From Welwitschia mirabilis (Eukaryota; Gnetophyta; Gnetopsida; Welwitschiales), in assembly GCA_051453625.1 (NCBI GenBank), contig JBOZIK010000001.1:284898526-284927521 (forward strand): a DNA stretch of 28,996 bases, given 5' to 3'. Of the stretch, positions 1-11,577 are shown piece after piece. Position 1 is the stretch's first letter, and each line of letters starts with the position of its first letter. The notes beneath the pieces are model-generated. The model saw nothing but the letters and a program-made list of their open reading frames with translations, had not been told where the DNA came from and ran no database searches. The translations under genes were made by a program, and so were the position numbers.

Positions 1-646
1 ATTTTTACAAAAGGTTAAGCTCTTTAAGGAATCATATAATATCATTATCCTAAATTATTAAGATAATTAAAATTCTTCTAAGTGATTATCATCTATAGCT
101 ATAATGTAATAGAGTCTATAATGAGTTGAATTCACCATCTTTTTTAGTTTGTTTTAGGGATTTAGAATTATTATAAATATGATTAGCATGATGATTATCT
201 AGGGATTGGGATTATAGTTAACCTTATGAATACTTTGGAGCTATCAAAAAAATAATCAACTTCTAGGATAATTGAGGTGCTAAGACTATGATTAGTGTAA
301 TATTTATAATTATTGTAATTAATATAAATGTAATTTGGTGTATATTTAGATAGTAGAAAAATAATAGGTATAATGGAATTCATGAGTATCAGAAGTTATA
401 ATTAAATTCATGCTTATCTAGAAGTTAAAATTATCTTGAAATATAAGTATTATCCACAATATAATTGATTTTAGTCATAGTTTAAGTTTATGAGAGATAT
501 ACCAAACTTTTGAGCTATTAGAAATTAAAGTCTTTATGGTTACCATCCACTTTATAATTATTAAGGAGAAATGTCGTTAAAACTATAATTGGATTTATAT
601 TCTTATAAATTTATAAGTTTTTAACATAAGTATTATTTAACTTAGA
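1..646 (-). other. Probable interior of a minus-strand LTR element, no readable coding
   Basis: This stretch lies on the interior side of a decayed minus-strand primer-binding site at 647-658, so it should be the leader and gag start of an LTR retrotransposon that leaves the window on the left. I could not read any gag-like protein in it. The only open frame (195-383, minus) is short, compositionally biased and matches nothing I recognise. The assignment rests only on position. Confidence 0.3.
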
Positions 647-658
647 GCTCTGATATTA
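647..658 (-). other. Decayed tRNA-Met primer-binding site (minus strand)
   Basis: The plus strand reads GCTCTGATATTA. The reverse complement of the plant initiator-Met primer-binding site is GCTCTGATACCA, so only two bases differ and both are C-to-T. Three bases further on is TGTGACACCC (662-671), a common plant Ty3/gypsy LTR terminus. Spacing and order fit a minus-strand element with its 5' LTR to the right. The site is probably no longer functional. Confidence 0.6.
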
Positions 659-661
659 ATT

Positions 662-1960
662 TGTGACACCCTCTTTTATCTTATCCTAATTAAGTATGTT
701 TTTAAAAGAAAAAACTTCCTTTGTTTTTTTAATATTTTTACCTGATAGACATAGCAAAAACTAGGATTAAATTCTACTTACTCCTTAATTAGAATTTCTA
801 TATTCTAAGAAAGATAAATCATATTAATGTCATATAATTACCTATAATTAATTTCTAAGTTATTTTGGTTTACAAATAATAGCAATGTCATAAGTTTATG
901 CCCTCCATTTCTTCCTAGTATTTTGTTACATAAAAGATATCTTGTGAACAGTTGAGGAGATGCAAACTTGTTGTCAACGTACATGGATTAAATTTTAAGG
1001 ATAATACCTGATTAATATAATAAAAGGTTATAACTCTAATTAATGGCATTCCAACTCAATATCCGACCACCCTCCAAACATGAATTGGTTCTACTTTAAG
1101 TTCTAAACTATACAAACATGACTGGCTTAACTCCATAGGCTTTTACTTCACATCGATATCCCCCCAATACAAGTGACAAGTAGTATGTGAGATGGATGCA
1201 TGCTTACAAATAACCTCCATTTCCTTAAAGCATCTTTGGATGATGCAACATAATCTCTCGATGCTAAGGGCTTGAGATATTAAGTTGGAGTAAGTTCATA
1301 CATGGGTAGGATAGGAGAGTGGTGATTAAATCCACTTCTAGAAGGGTATTATATTTAAAAACAAAAAATGCAATGCAACTTACCTTGGTGATGAAATTCA
1401 AGTGTGGAGATGAACATTGTTAGAATTATCTTGATTTAGTCTTGATCAATGAATACACCATATAAATAAATGCAAATAATTCTAACTAATGTGAATATTT
1501 AATAAATTATTTACCTAGTTATAATAATTGTAATTATCATTTAGTTCATTTTATAGAAACAACCATAAAGAAAGCAAGCATATAAGAACATTTCTTTTTT
1601 TCCAAGATTATAATGATAAAAATTTAGATAAAGGAAATAAGCTTTTCTTTTTTTTCCTATCTAAATGAATGAAATATCCTTTTCCTTTTTTTTTAACAAT
1701 AATTTAAAAAATATAAAATAATGTAGTTAAAGAAACTAAAACATACCTAGAGCTATGCTAATCCTAAAACACTCTTTCATGCTCATATGACAATCTTCAT
1801 GGATTAGTGCAAAGAAGGTTAAGAAAAGAAAGTATAACTCAAGCATAATTGTTAAGATATAAGTATGTATTCAAGATTTCATATGGTTATATTATAAGTC
1901 AATAAACATAAATGATAAGCTAGAGACTACTTCTATCACTTCAACAACTAAAGTAAAAAC
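662..1960 (-). repeat. Probable LTR-derived sequence, right edge unclear
   Basis: It starts with TGTGACACCC next to the primer-binding site, so at least its left part should be the end of a minus-strand LTR. I could not find the other LTR end or a convincing TATA box. A weak minus-strand candidate, TATAAAATG, lies near 1548-1560. No coding frame is visible. The LTR may stop well before 1960 or may run on into R1 copy A. Confidence 0.35.
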
Positions 1961-4265
1961 TCTTATAAGCATGCACATTTAACATAAGCTAAGGGAAAAG
2001 GGTAAAAAGGTTATTACTACAATTAAATACCACTTATAGATAATTTAACTTAAATCTAATGACAAAAATGTATTTTATATAATAAATTTTCCTTTAAAAG
2101 TTAGTGTAATAATATTTTTTATAAATTTAAACATTAATTATAACATTTTTGAACTTTAGACAGACATCATAGTGAAAAATTAATAATTAATTAATTATGA
2201 AAAAAATTAAACTATAGTAGTTTTTTCATAAACTAAACACATAATAGGTTCCTTAGAATCTAACTTCAACTATCTCGGAATTATGAAGATATTATTTCTA
2301 AATTTATTTAAGGCAAAAAACTATTAAATTTTCTAAAATTATAGTCCTATCACAATATACTAAAATAACCACAATGTTCAACATGCCTTAAGTTTTTAAA
2401 TAGTTCAAGATGTTTTGGAAAGCTTATTCAATTTCTTACAACTTAGGAAACTCAAGTTTACAAATATGCTTTTAGATAGATATAGAAACATAAATTAATT
2501 TCTTATTATTTTTTACATTTATTTTTTATGAAGTTTAGCAAATAAATCTTTTTAAAAATAATTACTCCTTAAAAAATATTGTTTTTACATTTTTCACATT
2601 TATGACACAATCCTAGTCTTATAGAAAACTTGTCACAAATTTATACCTACTAATTAATAATATATGATTTTTTTTCCTATGCCTCTATTATGACAATTTA
2701 AGTTTTCTCATAACTTACATCAAAATAATGGATATATTAACGAATTAGTTATATAAAAACAAATCCATTGTAAAAAAAGAAAAACATTTAGCGTGAGCCT
2801 TGAGATTTTCTATGGAAGAGGACTAGCCTAAAGAGAATTTTGAGGATAACACTTTACCCCTAATAAGATGGTATAAATGCATAATAGATAAAAATAAATA
2901 TAATACTAAAATAAACATGGGTACACAAAATTTCTTTTCTTTTCTTTTATTTTTTATCTTTTAATAGTAAACCCTCTAGTCACTTAGACATAATCATCCA
3001 TTAGTACTCTATCGTCGCCAAGCATAATAGACCCCTTTATATCTCATTATAACATCTTGGTGGATGTTAATAATAGGGGAAAATATTTTATAACATAATA
3101 CATAAAAGCCATAAATAATTCCATAATGAAATATCACATCATTTCAATAGAAAAAGGAGATCATATGGACAATAAGATTAAGGAGCTTACTTGGAAAGAT
3201 TAGTAAGACATTGATAGTTATGGATGACAAAGATTTAAGTTCAGGAGTTCCTTAGCTGAAAACTCTTAAGCTCCAAGCTTCCAAGCTTCAAGCTTCACAA
3301 GTAAGAGAATGAAATAAAGAGAGAGAGAAAAAGAGAGGAAAAAATAAATGCACTTGTAGGAATCAAAAGAAAAGTATCCCCTTCTTACAAGAAAGGAAAG
3401 TATCTATATATATAGGCAAACAAAGGCACATAGATCAAGATCAGAAGATCATATGATTAGCATTGATAAGTGGTATGAATAATAAGTGACATTATAATAT
3501 ACAAAGAGATCATATTTATGACTCATACACATAACTAGGGTGAGCAATCTTCTTAATTCAATTAGCAAGTTTAATTTCATGCATCATTTCCTCATGTTAA
3601 TTATTTTTAATCCTTTATAGGCTCATAAGTAATTTTAATTCATCTAATATGCAGATCAAAATAATAAATGCATAAATTTCAGAATTGGCATGTGGCATAA
3701 TGAGAAAAGCTCTTCAATTTTAATGAATAAAGTAATGAGTATGCTATGAACAAAGTGTCCTTACACATCTCAAGAACATTAAAGTCATGATAGAGTAAAT
3801 CTACTCATTTATCATTCTTGGTTCTAGGTAAGGATGCATGTACTTTTTTAAATTCTCATTTATTTCAAAATGCATAAAATATATCAATCACATAATACAA
3901 GGAAGAAAATATTTATTCATATTATAGTGCACATATCATATTTATCAAAAATATAAATGAGTAAAAAAGATGTAAAATATCTTATTATGTCCTCTTGGAA
4001 CTTCCAATTTATTAGTTTTATCATGTTATTTTACTTCCTTACATAATGGAATTATGTAATTTTAAATGTTCGAATTGATTTTATCATAAAGTATTTTAAC
4101 AGAATTTTTATTGCTTTCATGGTAAATTATAAATATTATAAATCAAGGTTAATTTTAAATTTACATTTATTTTATTAGGAACTTAAATAAGGAAAATTAA
4201 TCATTAACTAAAAGATTAATATACTTAATGCTCAAATATTTAAGGTTTACAAAATATGGAATATA
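1961..4265. repeat. Dispersed repeat R1, copy A
   Basis: This copy aligns by eye along its whole length with 6289-8636 (copy B), and over 2638 to about 3960 with 17845-19130 (copy C). Shared landmarks include AACTCTTATAAGCATGCAC at the left, AACATGGGTACAC near 2914, GAGCTTACTTGGAAAGATTAG near 3182 and a TATA-like run at 3402-3412. No protein is evident. In minus orientation the DNA after the TATA-like run is pyrimidine-rich and then contains AGTAAGCTC, a layout like the R-U5 part of a plant Ty3/gypsy LTR. R1 may therefore be a long LTR or a 3' untranslated part of such an element. The family is not identified. Confidence 0.75.
3402..3412. promoter_or_regulatory. TATA-like run in R1
   Basis: ATCTATATATATAGG lies here. 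The equivalent positions in copy B (about 7719-7732) and copy C (about 18638-18650) keep CTCTATATATA. The run is nearly palindromic, so its direction cannot be told from the motif alone. Keeping it in three otherwise diverged copies fits an LTR core promoter. Confidence 0.4.
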
Positions 4266-4357
4266 ACATTCTCCTCCACTTAGACTGGTTCAATCTTAGG
4301 AATTAAGATACTTAATATTTAACTAAATAATGTTTACAAAATATAGGATATGATAAG
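4246..4357 (+). repeat. Short duplication at the end of R1 copy A
   Basis: TTTACAAAATATGGAATATA (from 4246) and TTTACAAAATATAGGATATG (from 4333) are near-copies 87 bp apart, each preceded by a similar 'atacttaat' stretch. The same string ends copy B at 8607-8630. The second occurrence leads in frame into the integrase core, so the string is plausibly the segment just before that domain. Confidence 0.55.
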
Positions 4358-5220
4358 ATTTCGTTAGATCTATTAATCCTTCATTACATGAAAAGAAGTA
4401 CATATATGTTTGTGTTGATTTCCTAATAAAGTGAGGTAAGGATGAGTCTTTATCACATTATTCTTTTTAAACTATTATTAACTTTTTATTAAAAATATTA
4501 TATATAGATTAGAGCACCTTAGAGTTTCATTTTTAATAGGGAACCCATTTAACTAGTGCAATTATTAGAAAACACTTAATCACATATGGAATTCATCATA
4601 AATTATCTACTACCTATCATACTCAATCTAACGACCAAGTCAAAGTTACAAATGAAAAATTAAATAGAATATGAACTAAAGATATAGACTCAAAAAAAGA
4701 TTAGGATAAAAAATTAAATGAAGCTTTGTAAACTTATGATATAACTAGAAAAAATAGTACAAGATTCACATCATATGAATTAGTTTATGGGAAGAGAGAA
4801 ATATTATCAATTAAATTTAAATTAGAAAATTTTAAATTACCTAAGAAATTAAATTGTAAATTAGATAAAGCTAAATAATAATGGCTTGAAAGCATAAATA
4901 TTTTAGATAAAAATAAAAAATAATATTTTTAACAAATGAATTAAGACAAAAGAAAATTAAAATATCTCATGATAATAAATTTGAAAAAGTCAATTTTAAC
5001 ATTGATCATCTAGCAATAGTTTAGGATCCTAAAACGTTACATTAAAAACTAAAATATGAATAACATAACTTGAACCTTATAAAATAAGTAAGTCTAGAAG
5101 AAATGAAGCTATAAAAATATACAACCCCAATAAAAAGGTAACTTATTAAGTTAATAGATAAAGAACTAGAATACTTAGTAAACACTTATAAAGTGGAGAG
5201 GATACTTCCACTTTATCTAT
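4333..5220 (+). pseudogene. Ty3/gypsy integrase remnant
   Basis: The plus-strand frame from 4357 to about 4868 reads through the catalytic core of a Ty3/gypsy integrase. Visible segments are D-F-V (4357), Y-I-Y-V-C-V-D-F (4399-4422), G-T-H (4540-4548), the stretch from Y-G-I-H-H-K to N-E-K (4585-4659) and E-L-V-Y-G-K (near 4780). Integrase joins element cDNA into the host genome using a D-D-E triad. Here the first Asp is kept (4417-4419), the second is a stop codon (4534) and the Glu position is Lys (4642-4644). Eight in-frame stops interrupt the core but no frameshift is seen. The part after 4870 is only weakly like the C-terminal domain. No matching reverse transcriptase lies upstream, where R1 copy A sits instead. 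The pseudogene is dead. Confidence 0.85.
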
Positions 5221-6188
5221 AAAAATAAATTAGATCTTAGAATGATACATTATGTTGATTATTTAACATTTATTCCATCTATTAACATTTTAGATTACTA
5301 ATAATGAAATTTGAGTTAGTTGGAAAAAAAAGTGAGATAACTTGATAAGGATTTAATATGAGGTTAAGCACTTAAAATTAATTTAATATATTCTTAGGAA
5401 TCTAGTAGCCAAGATTTTACGTAAGTGATCTAGTATTATTTTACTTCTCTATAAATTTTATTATACTGATTAATTCTCTGATTTAAATCCATAACTCTAA
5501 ATTATAACTTTAATTGGTATAGTTAGATTATAAAAACTATTAAAAATTAACATAATCATATTACTAAGTAATAAATTAAAGTTGAGTAATTTACTTGAAG
5601 AAAATCAAATACATAAATTAAAACTTAAATTAACCTGAGAATATTTTAGTTGACTTCATAATACTTATGGAATTTCATCTTTTAACATTAAAGCTTCAAA
5701 AACTTAGATAACAAATCACACTTATTAGGTTAGATAATTTATTAACTTATAACTTAATGTTTTAATTAAATTTTAGTTCAATCTTATTCATCATTGATAA
5801 GGTATTCAAACTTTACTTTTGAAGGATGGATTTAACCTTTCAAAATCCCTTCAATTTTTGTGTTTAATTGCACTTCATACTTTTCACTTTTCATTATTTA
5901 TAGTAAATGTTAATAAAGTGCCATTAAAATTTAAAAAGCCTCTTCAAAAAACCTAGAATTCTTGAAGGCCCTATTTTAGCCCTAAATGGAAACATAACAT
6001 ATAAATAGAAAGATACCTTTCCAGAAAACTAGGGTTCTCAAAGTTTTTTTTTCTTGAGGTTCAAATTATTATGCTAGATTAATTTACTCTTAATCCATAA
6101 TTTAAAGACCCCCTTTAACTGTTAAAAATCCTCTGAAGATCATTTAATAATTCTCTATCACATAACAAAATATAAATACTACCTTATG
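5221..6188. other. Unassigned AT-rich DNA
   Basis: I see no coding frame, terminal repeat or other structure here. By position it could be the 3' part of the element that carried the integrase remnant, but no polypurine tract or LTR end could be picked out. The stretch ends at an assembly gap. Confidence 0.4.
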
Positions 6189-6288
6189 NNNNNNNNNNNN
6201 NNNNNNNNNNNNNNNNNNNNNNNNNNNNNNNNNNNNNNNNNNNNNNNNNNNNNNNNNNNNNNNNNNNNNNNNNNNNNNNNNNNNNNNN
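6189..6288. other. Assembly gap (100 N)
   Basis: Exactly 100 N, the conventional length for a gap of unknown size. The true distance between its flanks cannot be read. Confidence 0.9.
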
Positions 6289-8636
6289 GAAAACTCTTAT
6301 AAGCATGCACATTCAAAGTAAGTTAAGGAAAAAGGGTAAAAGAGGTATTTCTACAATTAAATATTACTTATAGATAATTTAACCTAAATCTATTAATATA
6401 AACATATTTTATATACTTAATTTCCTTATAAAATTTTTGTGTAATAAATTTTCTATAATTTTAAATATTAATTATAACATTGTTGGGCTTTAGGGAGACA
6501 TCAAGGTTAAAAATTAATAATTAATTAATTATAAAACAAAAATTAAATTATAGTAGTTTTTCAAAAACTAGACATAATAAGTTCCTCAAAACCTAGCTTC
6601 AACTATCTTGGAATTATAAAAATATTATCTAACATTATCATTTATAACTAAAAACTGTCAAATTTTCTAAAATTGTAGTTCTATCACACTACACTAAAAT
6701 GATCATAACTTCTAAAATACTTTGAGTTTATAAATGTTTCAAGATGTTTTGGAAATCTTGTTCAATTTTTTACAACTTACGATAATCAAGTTTATAAATA
6801 TATTAACAAATATGTATAGAAACACAAATTACTTACTTACTATTTTTTGTATTCATTTTCTAACATATTTTAACAAATAAAATTTTTAAAAATAATTAAT
6901 TATCATAAAATTTANNNNNNNNNNNNNNNNNNNNNNNNNNNNNNNNNNNNNNNNNNNNNNNNNNNNNNNNNNNNNNNNNNNNNNNNNNNNNNNNNNNNNN
7001 NNNNNNNNNNNNNNNNNNNNNNNNNNNNNNNNNNNNNNNNNNNNNNNNNNNNNNNNNNNNNNNNNNNNNNNNNNNNNNNNNNNNNNNNNNNNNNNNNNNN
7101 NNNNNNNNNNNNNNNNNNNNNNNNNNNNNNNNNNNNNNNNNNNNNNNNNNNNNNNNNNNNNNNNNNNNNNNNNNNNNNNNNNNNNNNNNNNNNNNNNNNN
7201 NNNNNNNNNNNNNNNNNNNNNNNNNNNNNNNNNNNNNNNNNNNNNNNNNNNNNNNNNNNNNNNNNNNNNNNNNNNNNNNNNNNNNNNNNNNNNNNNNNNN
7301 NNNNNNNNNNNNNNNNNNNNNNNNNNNNNNNNNNNNNNNNNNNNNNNNNNNNNNNNNNNNNNNNNNNNNNNNNNNNNNNNNNNNNNNNNNNNNNNNNNNN
7401 NNNNNNNNNNNNNNNNNNNNNNNNNNNNNNNNNNNNNNNNNNNNNNNNNNNNNNNNNNNNNNNNNNNNNNNNNNNNNNNNNNNNNNNNNNNNNNNNNNNN
7501 NNNNNNNNNNNNNNNNNNNNNNNNNNNNNNNNNNNNNNNNNNNNNNNNNNNNNNNNNNNNNNNNNNNNNNNNNNNNNNNNNNNNNNNNNNNNNNNNNNNN
7601 NNNNNNNNNNNNNNNNNNNNNNNNNNNNNNNNNNNNNNNNNNNNNNNNNNNNNNNNNNNNNNNNNNNNNNNNNNNNNNNNNNNNNNNNNNNNNNNNNNNN
7701 NNNNNNNNNNNNNNNNNGATCTCTATATATAGATAAACGAAGGCACATAGCTCAAGATCATAAGATCACATGATTTAGCATTGATAAGTGGGATGAGTAA
7801 TCAGTGACATTAGAGTACAAAAGAAGATCATATTTATGACTCATAGACCAAACTAGGATGAGTAATCTTCTTACTTCAATTAGTAAGTTTAATTACATGC
7901 ATCATTTCCTTATCCTAGATTTTTTTTAATCCTTCATATGTTCATAAGTAAGTTTAATTCATCTAAATAATGCATCAAAAGAATAAAGACACAAATTTCA
8001 AAATTGGCATGTGGCACAATAAGACAAATTCTTCAATTCTAATGAACAAAGCAATGAGTATGCTAGGAACAAAGTGCCCTTATACATCTCAAGAACATAA
8101 AAGTCATGGTAGAGTAAATCTACTCAATTATCATTCTTGATTCTAGTTAAGAGTGTATGTACTTGTTTTAGTGCTTATTTATTTCAAAATACATAAAATT
8201 TATCAATCACATAACACAAAGAATAAAATATTTATTCATAATAGAGTACATCTATTACATTTACCAAGAATCTAAATGAATAAAAAGAAAAAAAAAGTAA
8301 AATATATTAGTATGTTCTTTTGAAACTTCTAATTGTTTTATCACGTGATTTAATTCCTTGCATAATGGGATTATTTAATTTTAATTGTATGGATTAGATT
8401 TTCTCCTAAAGATCTTTTAACATTAATTTTAAAAGATTAGTTATAAAGATTATTTATAAAGATTATTTATCATTTTCATGATAAGTTATAAAGATTACAA
8501 ACTAAGATTAATTTTAAAATAACATCTTATTTGATAAGGAACTTAAATAAAGATAATTATTTATTTGACTAAAAGGTTAATATACTTAATGTTCAAGTAA
8601 ATAAGGTTTACAAAATATGGGATATGATAAATTAAT
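6289..8636. repeat. Dispersed repeat R1, copy B
   Basis: This copy is collinear with copy A at a nearly constant offset (4334 before the internal gap, 4317 after it). It starts right after the 100-N gap, so its true left end may be hidden. Its right end carries TTTACAAAATATGGGATATGATAA (8607-8630), the string that occurs twice at the end of copy A. Small internal differences include a local tandem repeat of TTATAAAGATTATTTA near 8440-8480. No coding frame was recognised. Confidence 0.75.
6915..7717. other. Assembly gap (803 N) inside R1 copy B
   Basis: The flanks align with copy A on both sides. The equivalent interval in copy A is about 820 bp, so the gap has a realistic estimated size and very probably hides ordinary R1 sequence. 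Confidence 0.85.
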
Positions 8637-8700
8637 ATAATAATAATATTTCAAGTTCTAAAACATTTGATGAGAAACTTGCAAGAACTAAAAAACCAAA

Positions 8701-8850
8701 CTAGTGCAAGTATCACTGGAAAGGACTAGTACTAAACATTGGAGAGTATAGTAACTAAAGGTGTAGAAGTTAAAATGTAAGGGGGAAAAACTAATGCAAG
8801 TATCACTAGAACAAGACCAATACTAACCACTATAAAATGCAAAAAATAAA
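8701..8850. repeat. Tandem duplication, 90-bp period
   Basis: CTAGTGCAAGTATCACTGGA at 8701 and CTAATGCAAGTATCACTAGA at 8791 start two imperfect units exactly 90 bp apart. Similarity continues for about 50 bp (GACTAGTACTAA against GACCAATACTAA). The function is unknown and it is probably a simple local duplication. Confidence 0.6.
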
Positions 8851-9143
8851 ACACTACAATCTAAGATGCAAGATAATAAAAATCCATGCATGTCCTACTA
8901 AAGCTATGATGTTAATATCCCTATTAATGATGTCAAAAAGCTATTTGAAGCTAGTTTTTACAAATAAAAACTATTCTTTCATTATAGAACGGACTTAGTG
9001 TCATTTTATTCTTAGTTATAATTTATAATAGACTATAGTAAATTAAGCACAAAACCAAATGTGAAAAGATATTTTAGAGAAACTCAATTAGAAGTAGAAG
9101 AAATGTTTAAAAAGATTAGAGACTAAAGCTAGGAATGAGCATA

Positions 9144-9157
9144 GCTCTCAAAATATA
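9144..9157 (-). other. Weak primer-binding-site remnant beside D1
   Basis: The plus strand reads GCTCTCAAAATATA directly before TGTGATCA. The position matches a minus-strand primer-binding site (GCTCTGATACCA) before an LTR terminus. Only the first five bases fit well, so the call depends on its place next to D1. Confidence 0.3.
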
Positions 9158-9472
9158 GTGTGATCATAATAGTAACGTGAAAGTTCCTATAATGAAAATA
9201 GATTTTATCTATTATAAAATTAAAAATATTAAGATTTATCAAGGCTTGAGCATAATAACATAATCTCATTTACCATATGAATATGGACGAAGACTTTAAT
9301 TCATCTTAGCTCTCATAACATATATGTATAAGCATGAAAAGTAGGATGTGATTTTTAAAGACCATCAACCATTAATATAAAGTATAGATTACGATGTAAA
9401 CATGAAGAAATCACTTAAAAATAATATAAAGCTCAAAATATTTTAGTGCAACAAAAAGCATAACAAGCATGT

Positions 9473-9477
9473 AAAGT
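9473..9477. repeat. Target-site duplication, left copy (AAAGT)
   Basis: AAAGT directly precedes the 5' LTR and is repeated exactly at 12076-12080 directly after the 3' LTR. Five base pairs is the usual duplication length for plant LTR retrotransposon integration. This confirms both element boundaries. Confidence 0.9.
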
Positions 9478-9685
9478 TGTTGGATATTTTTCCATTTTAA
9501 AGTGGTTTCTTACAATTACTCTTCATTTTCCCTCTCTTTCTCCTAATTTCTCTCATAAAATTTGTATATATTTTTATTTCTATAATGAAAAATTTGAGTT
9601 GATTTAAATGATTATTTATTTGTACTCCCTTGTAGTTTCTCCTAGTTCTTAGGCATTCTGCGCATATGGGATATGAAATCCCACA
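9478..9685 (+). repeat. 5' LTR of the small LTR element
   Basis: It starts TGTTGGATAT and ends GAAATCCCACA, and matches 11869-12075 end to end. A TATA-like TATATATTTTT lies at 9565-9575. Near the 3' end GGGATATGAAATCCC can form a five-base-pair stem with a five-base loop; in the 3' LTR the first G has become A. Two bases separate the LTR end from the primer-binding site. Confidence 0.92.
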
Positions 9686-9687
9686 AT

Positions 9688-9699
9688 TGGTATCAGAGC
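9688..9699 (+). other. Primer-binding site, initiator tRNA-Met
   Basis: TGGTATCAGAGC is an exact match to the usual plant primer-binding site complementary to the 3' end of initiator tRNA-Met, two bases after the 5' LTR. Reverse transcription of the element would start here. It is the only perfectly kept primer-binding site in the window. Confidence 0.93.
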
Positions 9700-11577
9700 C
9701 TCCTATGCTATTGGCTTAACAGTTAGGCACAGAAAGAATTCAAGCCCCAATTCATCAAAACTATTTTTTAAAACTACATTTATGTATCAGTGTGTTTTGT
9801 TATTACTGGGTATTACATATAATCTAGCTTTCAATAAAGCGCTGACAACCTCAAGATCTTAGTATTACTTGAGAGATTGGGAGGTGCAGATTTTCTTGAG
9901 AAGATCTTAACATCTTTCTTAATGCTATCAAAAGTAGCCTTAGAGAAATCCTACATGCACATCATCTTTTATATAGACATCTTCACATGTAAGAAATCAT
10001 TACTTTATAATTTTTTTATAATCTTGTTATCAGTAAAATGCCAATAGAAGAGCGATGAAGAATTCTTGTGAAAGAATAAGAACCATAACATTGGTATCCT
10101 TTGAATTACAGAGGTAAAGTCTAAATAAGATGAATCTTTAACAAATCTATAAAGCATTTGAAGAAATAGAGATATCAAATTTGGAAAAAGATTCAACATA
10201 ATAAGAGAGTGCTTTATCTTCAAGCATTTTTAAAGACAATAGCATTGAATAAGATAATAGATCTATTTTGGTATAATGGAAGGTTCTTGAAGTACTCAAA
10301 GTCAGAATGCATATCCTTAGATCTGAATTTCCATTAAGCATTGTGATTACTTTGCTAATGAGTTCATATTCAATCCATGAATACTTTAGAAACAAAGGTA
10401 ATGTTGGGGCTTTTATATTTATTCCTTTGCTAAAGTGCATTATAAAAGAAACTACTAGAGACAACTATTTATCTTATATAGATCAAAATGAACAAAAGGA
10501 ATAATAAGTATGTCTCTTCTGGTGCTAATACTTTGCTCATCATCAAAGGCTTTTGAACCTATGCAATTCCCTTAAAGAACATAAACAAAAGAACAAACAG
10601 AGGTAGAAATGAAGAATTTCTACTTTAGAGTGGGAATAGAGCAATTCATAAATGTCATTACTCTCAATATTTATGATACAAATGCTGTTGATCATGCCTT
10701 TCGATCTGCATACGTTATGGATTTTCATGATAATTTTTGTTCTACCTTAGATCTCTCTTAGGTCACTCTCCAAAATGTCTTTTACACAAACTCAATACCA
10801 TCTAGATTTACCTTTGAGTTATACACAGAGAAGAATAACAAGTATAATCTAAACTTTAAAGAATAGAACAACGATGGAAGCAAGAAAATTTTTGAAGTTA
10901 TGCTTATCAAGCTCCGCCAGTCATTTGTCATGGGATGATCTGATAGTCTTCATTAAGGATACATTTGATTAAGACAACTAGGAACATTATGAAAAGGTTA
11001 CTGCAGTGATTGATGAGAAAATTCAGATTATTAGAGATGATCCACTTATGACGAATTTCAAGCAAATTGGAAAAGCGATCAATAAAAAGTCTTATAATTC
11101 TCTATTGCTAAAAGTGAACTAGATATGTTCTATTACAGAGAGTATTAAGCCAGTGAAAATTTCAAAACATGGAGGATGGGGAGTAATGACAAGTCACCGA
11201 GGTGGTGAAATCAAACATCACATTTCTACAGGAGCACAGGCAATTAAAGCAAGCTTTCATAAGAGAACCATTTATGCTCAATTTACATTTTATAGGATTT
11301 ATTTATTTAAGGTGACATGATAAATATTTTAAATAATTGACCCATTCTTATTCAAATATTTAATAGTAACATTATAAAAATTATTCTCTTTTATGATATT
11401 AAAGATTAATAGGGTTATATTATGAAAAATGCTTTGTAAAGAATTACATTTAAAGTAGAGTTAAAATTGTTACAACTAATAAATTTTATAATTTCAAATA
11501 AAGATGATGTTGTAAGAAGTGGTATGGGATACTTTTTATGACATTGTTTTTACATGAAGATTTCTTGGGTTTGTCCC
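9700..11577 (+). other. Interior of the small LTR element, no recognised protein
   Basis: About 1.9 kb without a readable gag or pol domain. Frames of 65 codons (10307-10504, plus) and 61-105 codons (10005-10728, minus) overlap each other and show no known motif. The part from about 10790 to 11250 is less AT-rich than its surroundings and has peptide-like stretches such as F-T-F-E-L-Y-T-E-K followed by stops, so it might be a captured gene piece or an extremely decayed gag. I cannot tell which. Confidence 0.45.

Larger units (their letters stand above)
8637..9158 (-). other. Truncated interior of the D1 element
   Basis: Next to the D1 LTR the sequence GAAACTCAATTAGAAGTAGAAG (from 9079) resembles GAAACTTCATTTGGAAAGTAGAAAG beside the D2 LTR (near 21560). 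This is therefore probably the leader of the same Ty3/gypsy family on the minus strand, cut off on its left by R1 copy B. No gag protein is readable. It also contains a 90-bp tandem duplication, listed separately. Confidence 0.45.

Noticed and set aside
195-383. 62-codon minus frame
   Set aside because: AT-driven low-complexity peptide rich in Ile, Tyr and Asn, with no motif and no neighbouring support.
6912-7748. Open frame of 278 codons on the minus strand
   Set aside because: Nearly all of it is N from the assembly gap, with only about ten real codons at one end.
10005-10728. Several 61-105 codon frames inside the small LTR element as possible genes
   Set aside because: They lie on both strands, overlap each other and have no recognisable domain. 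I treat them as chance frames in AT-rich interior DNA.
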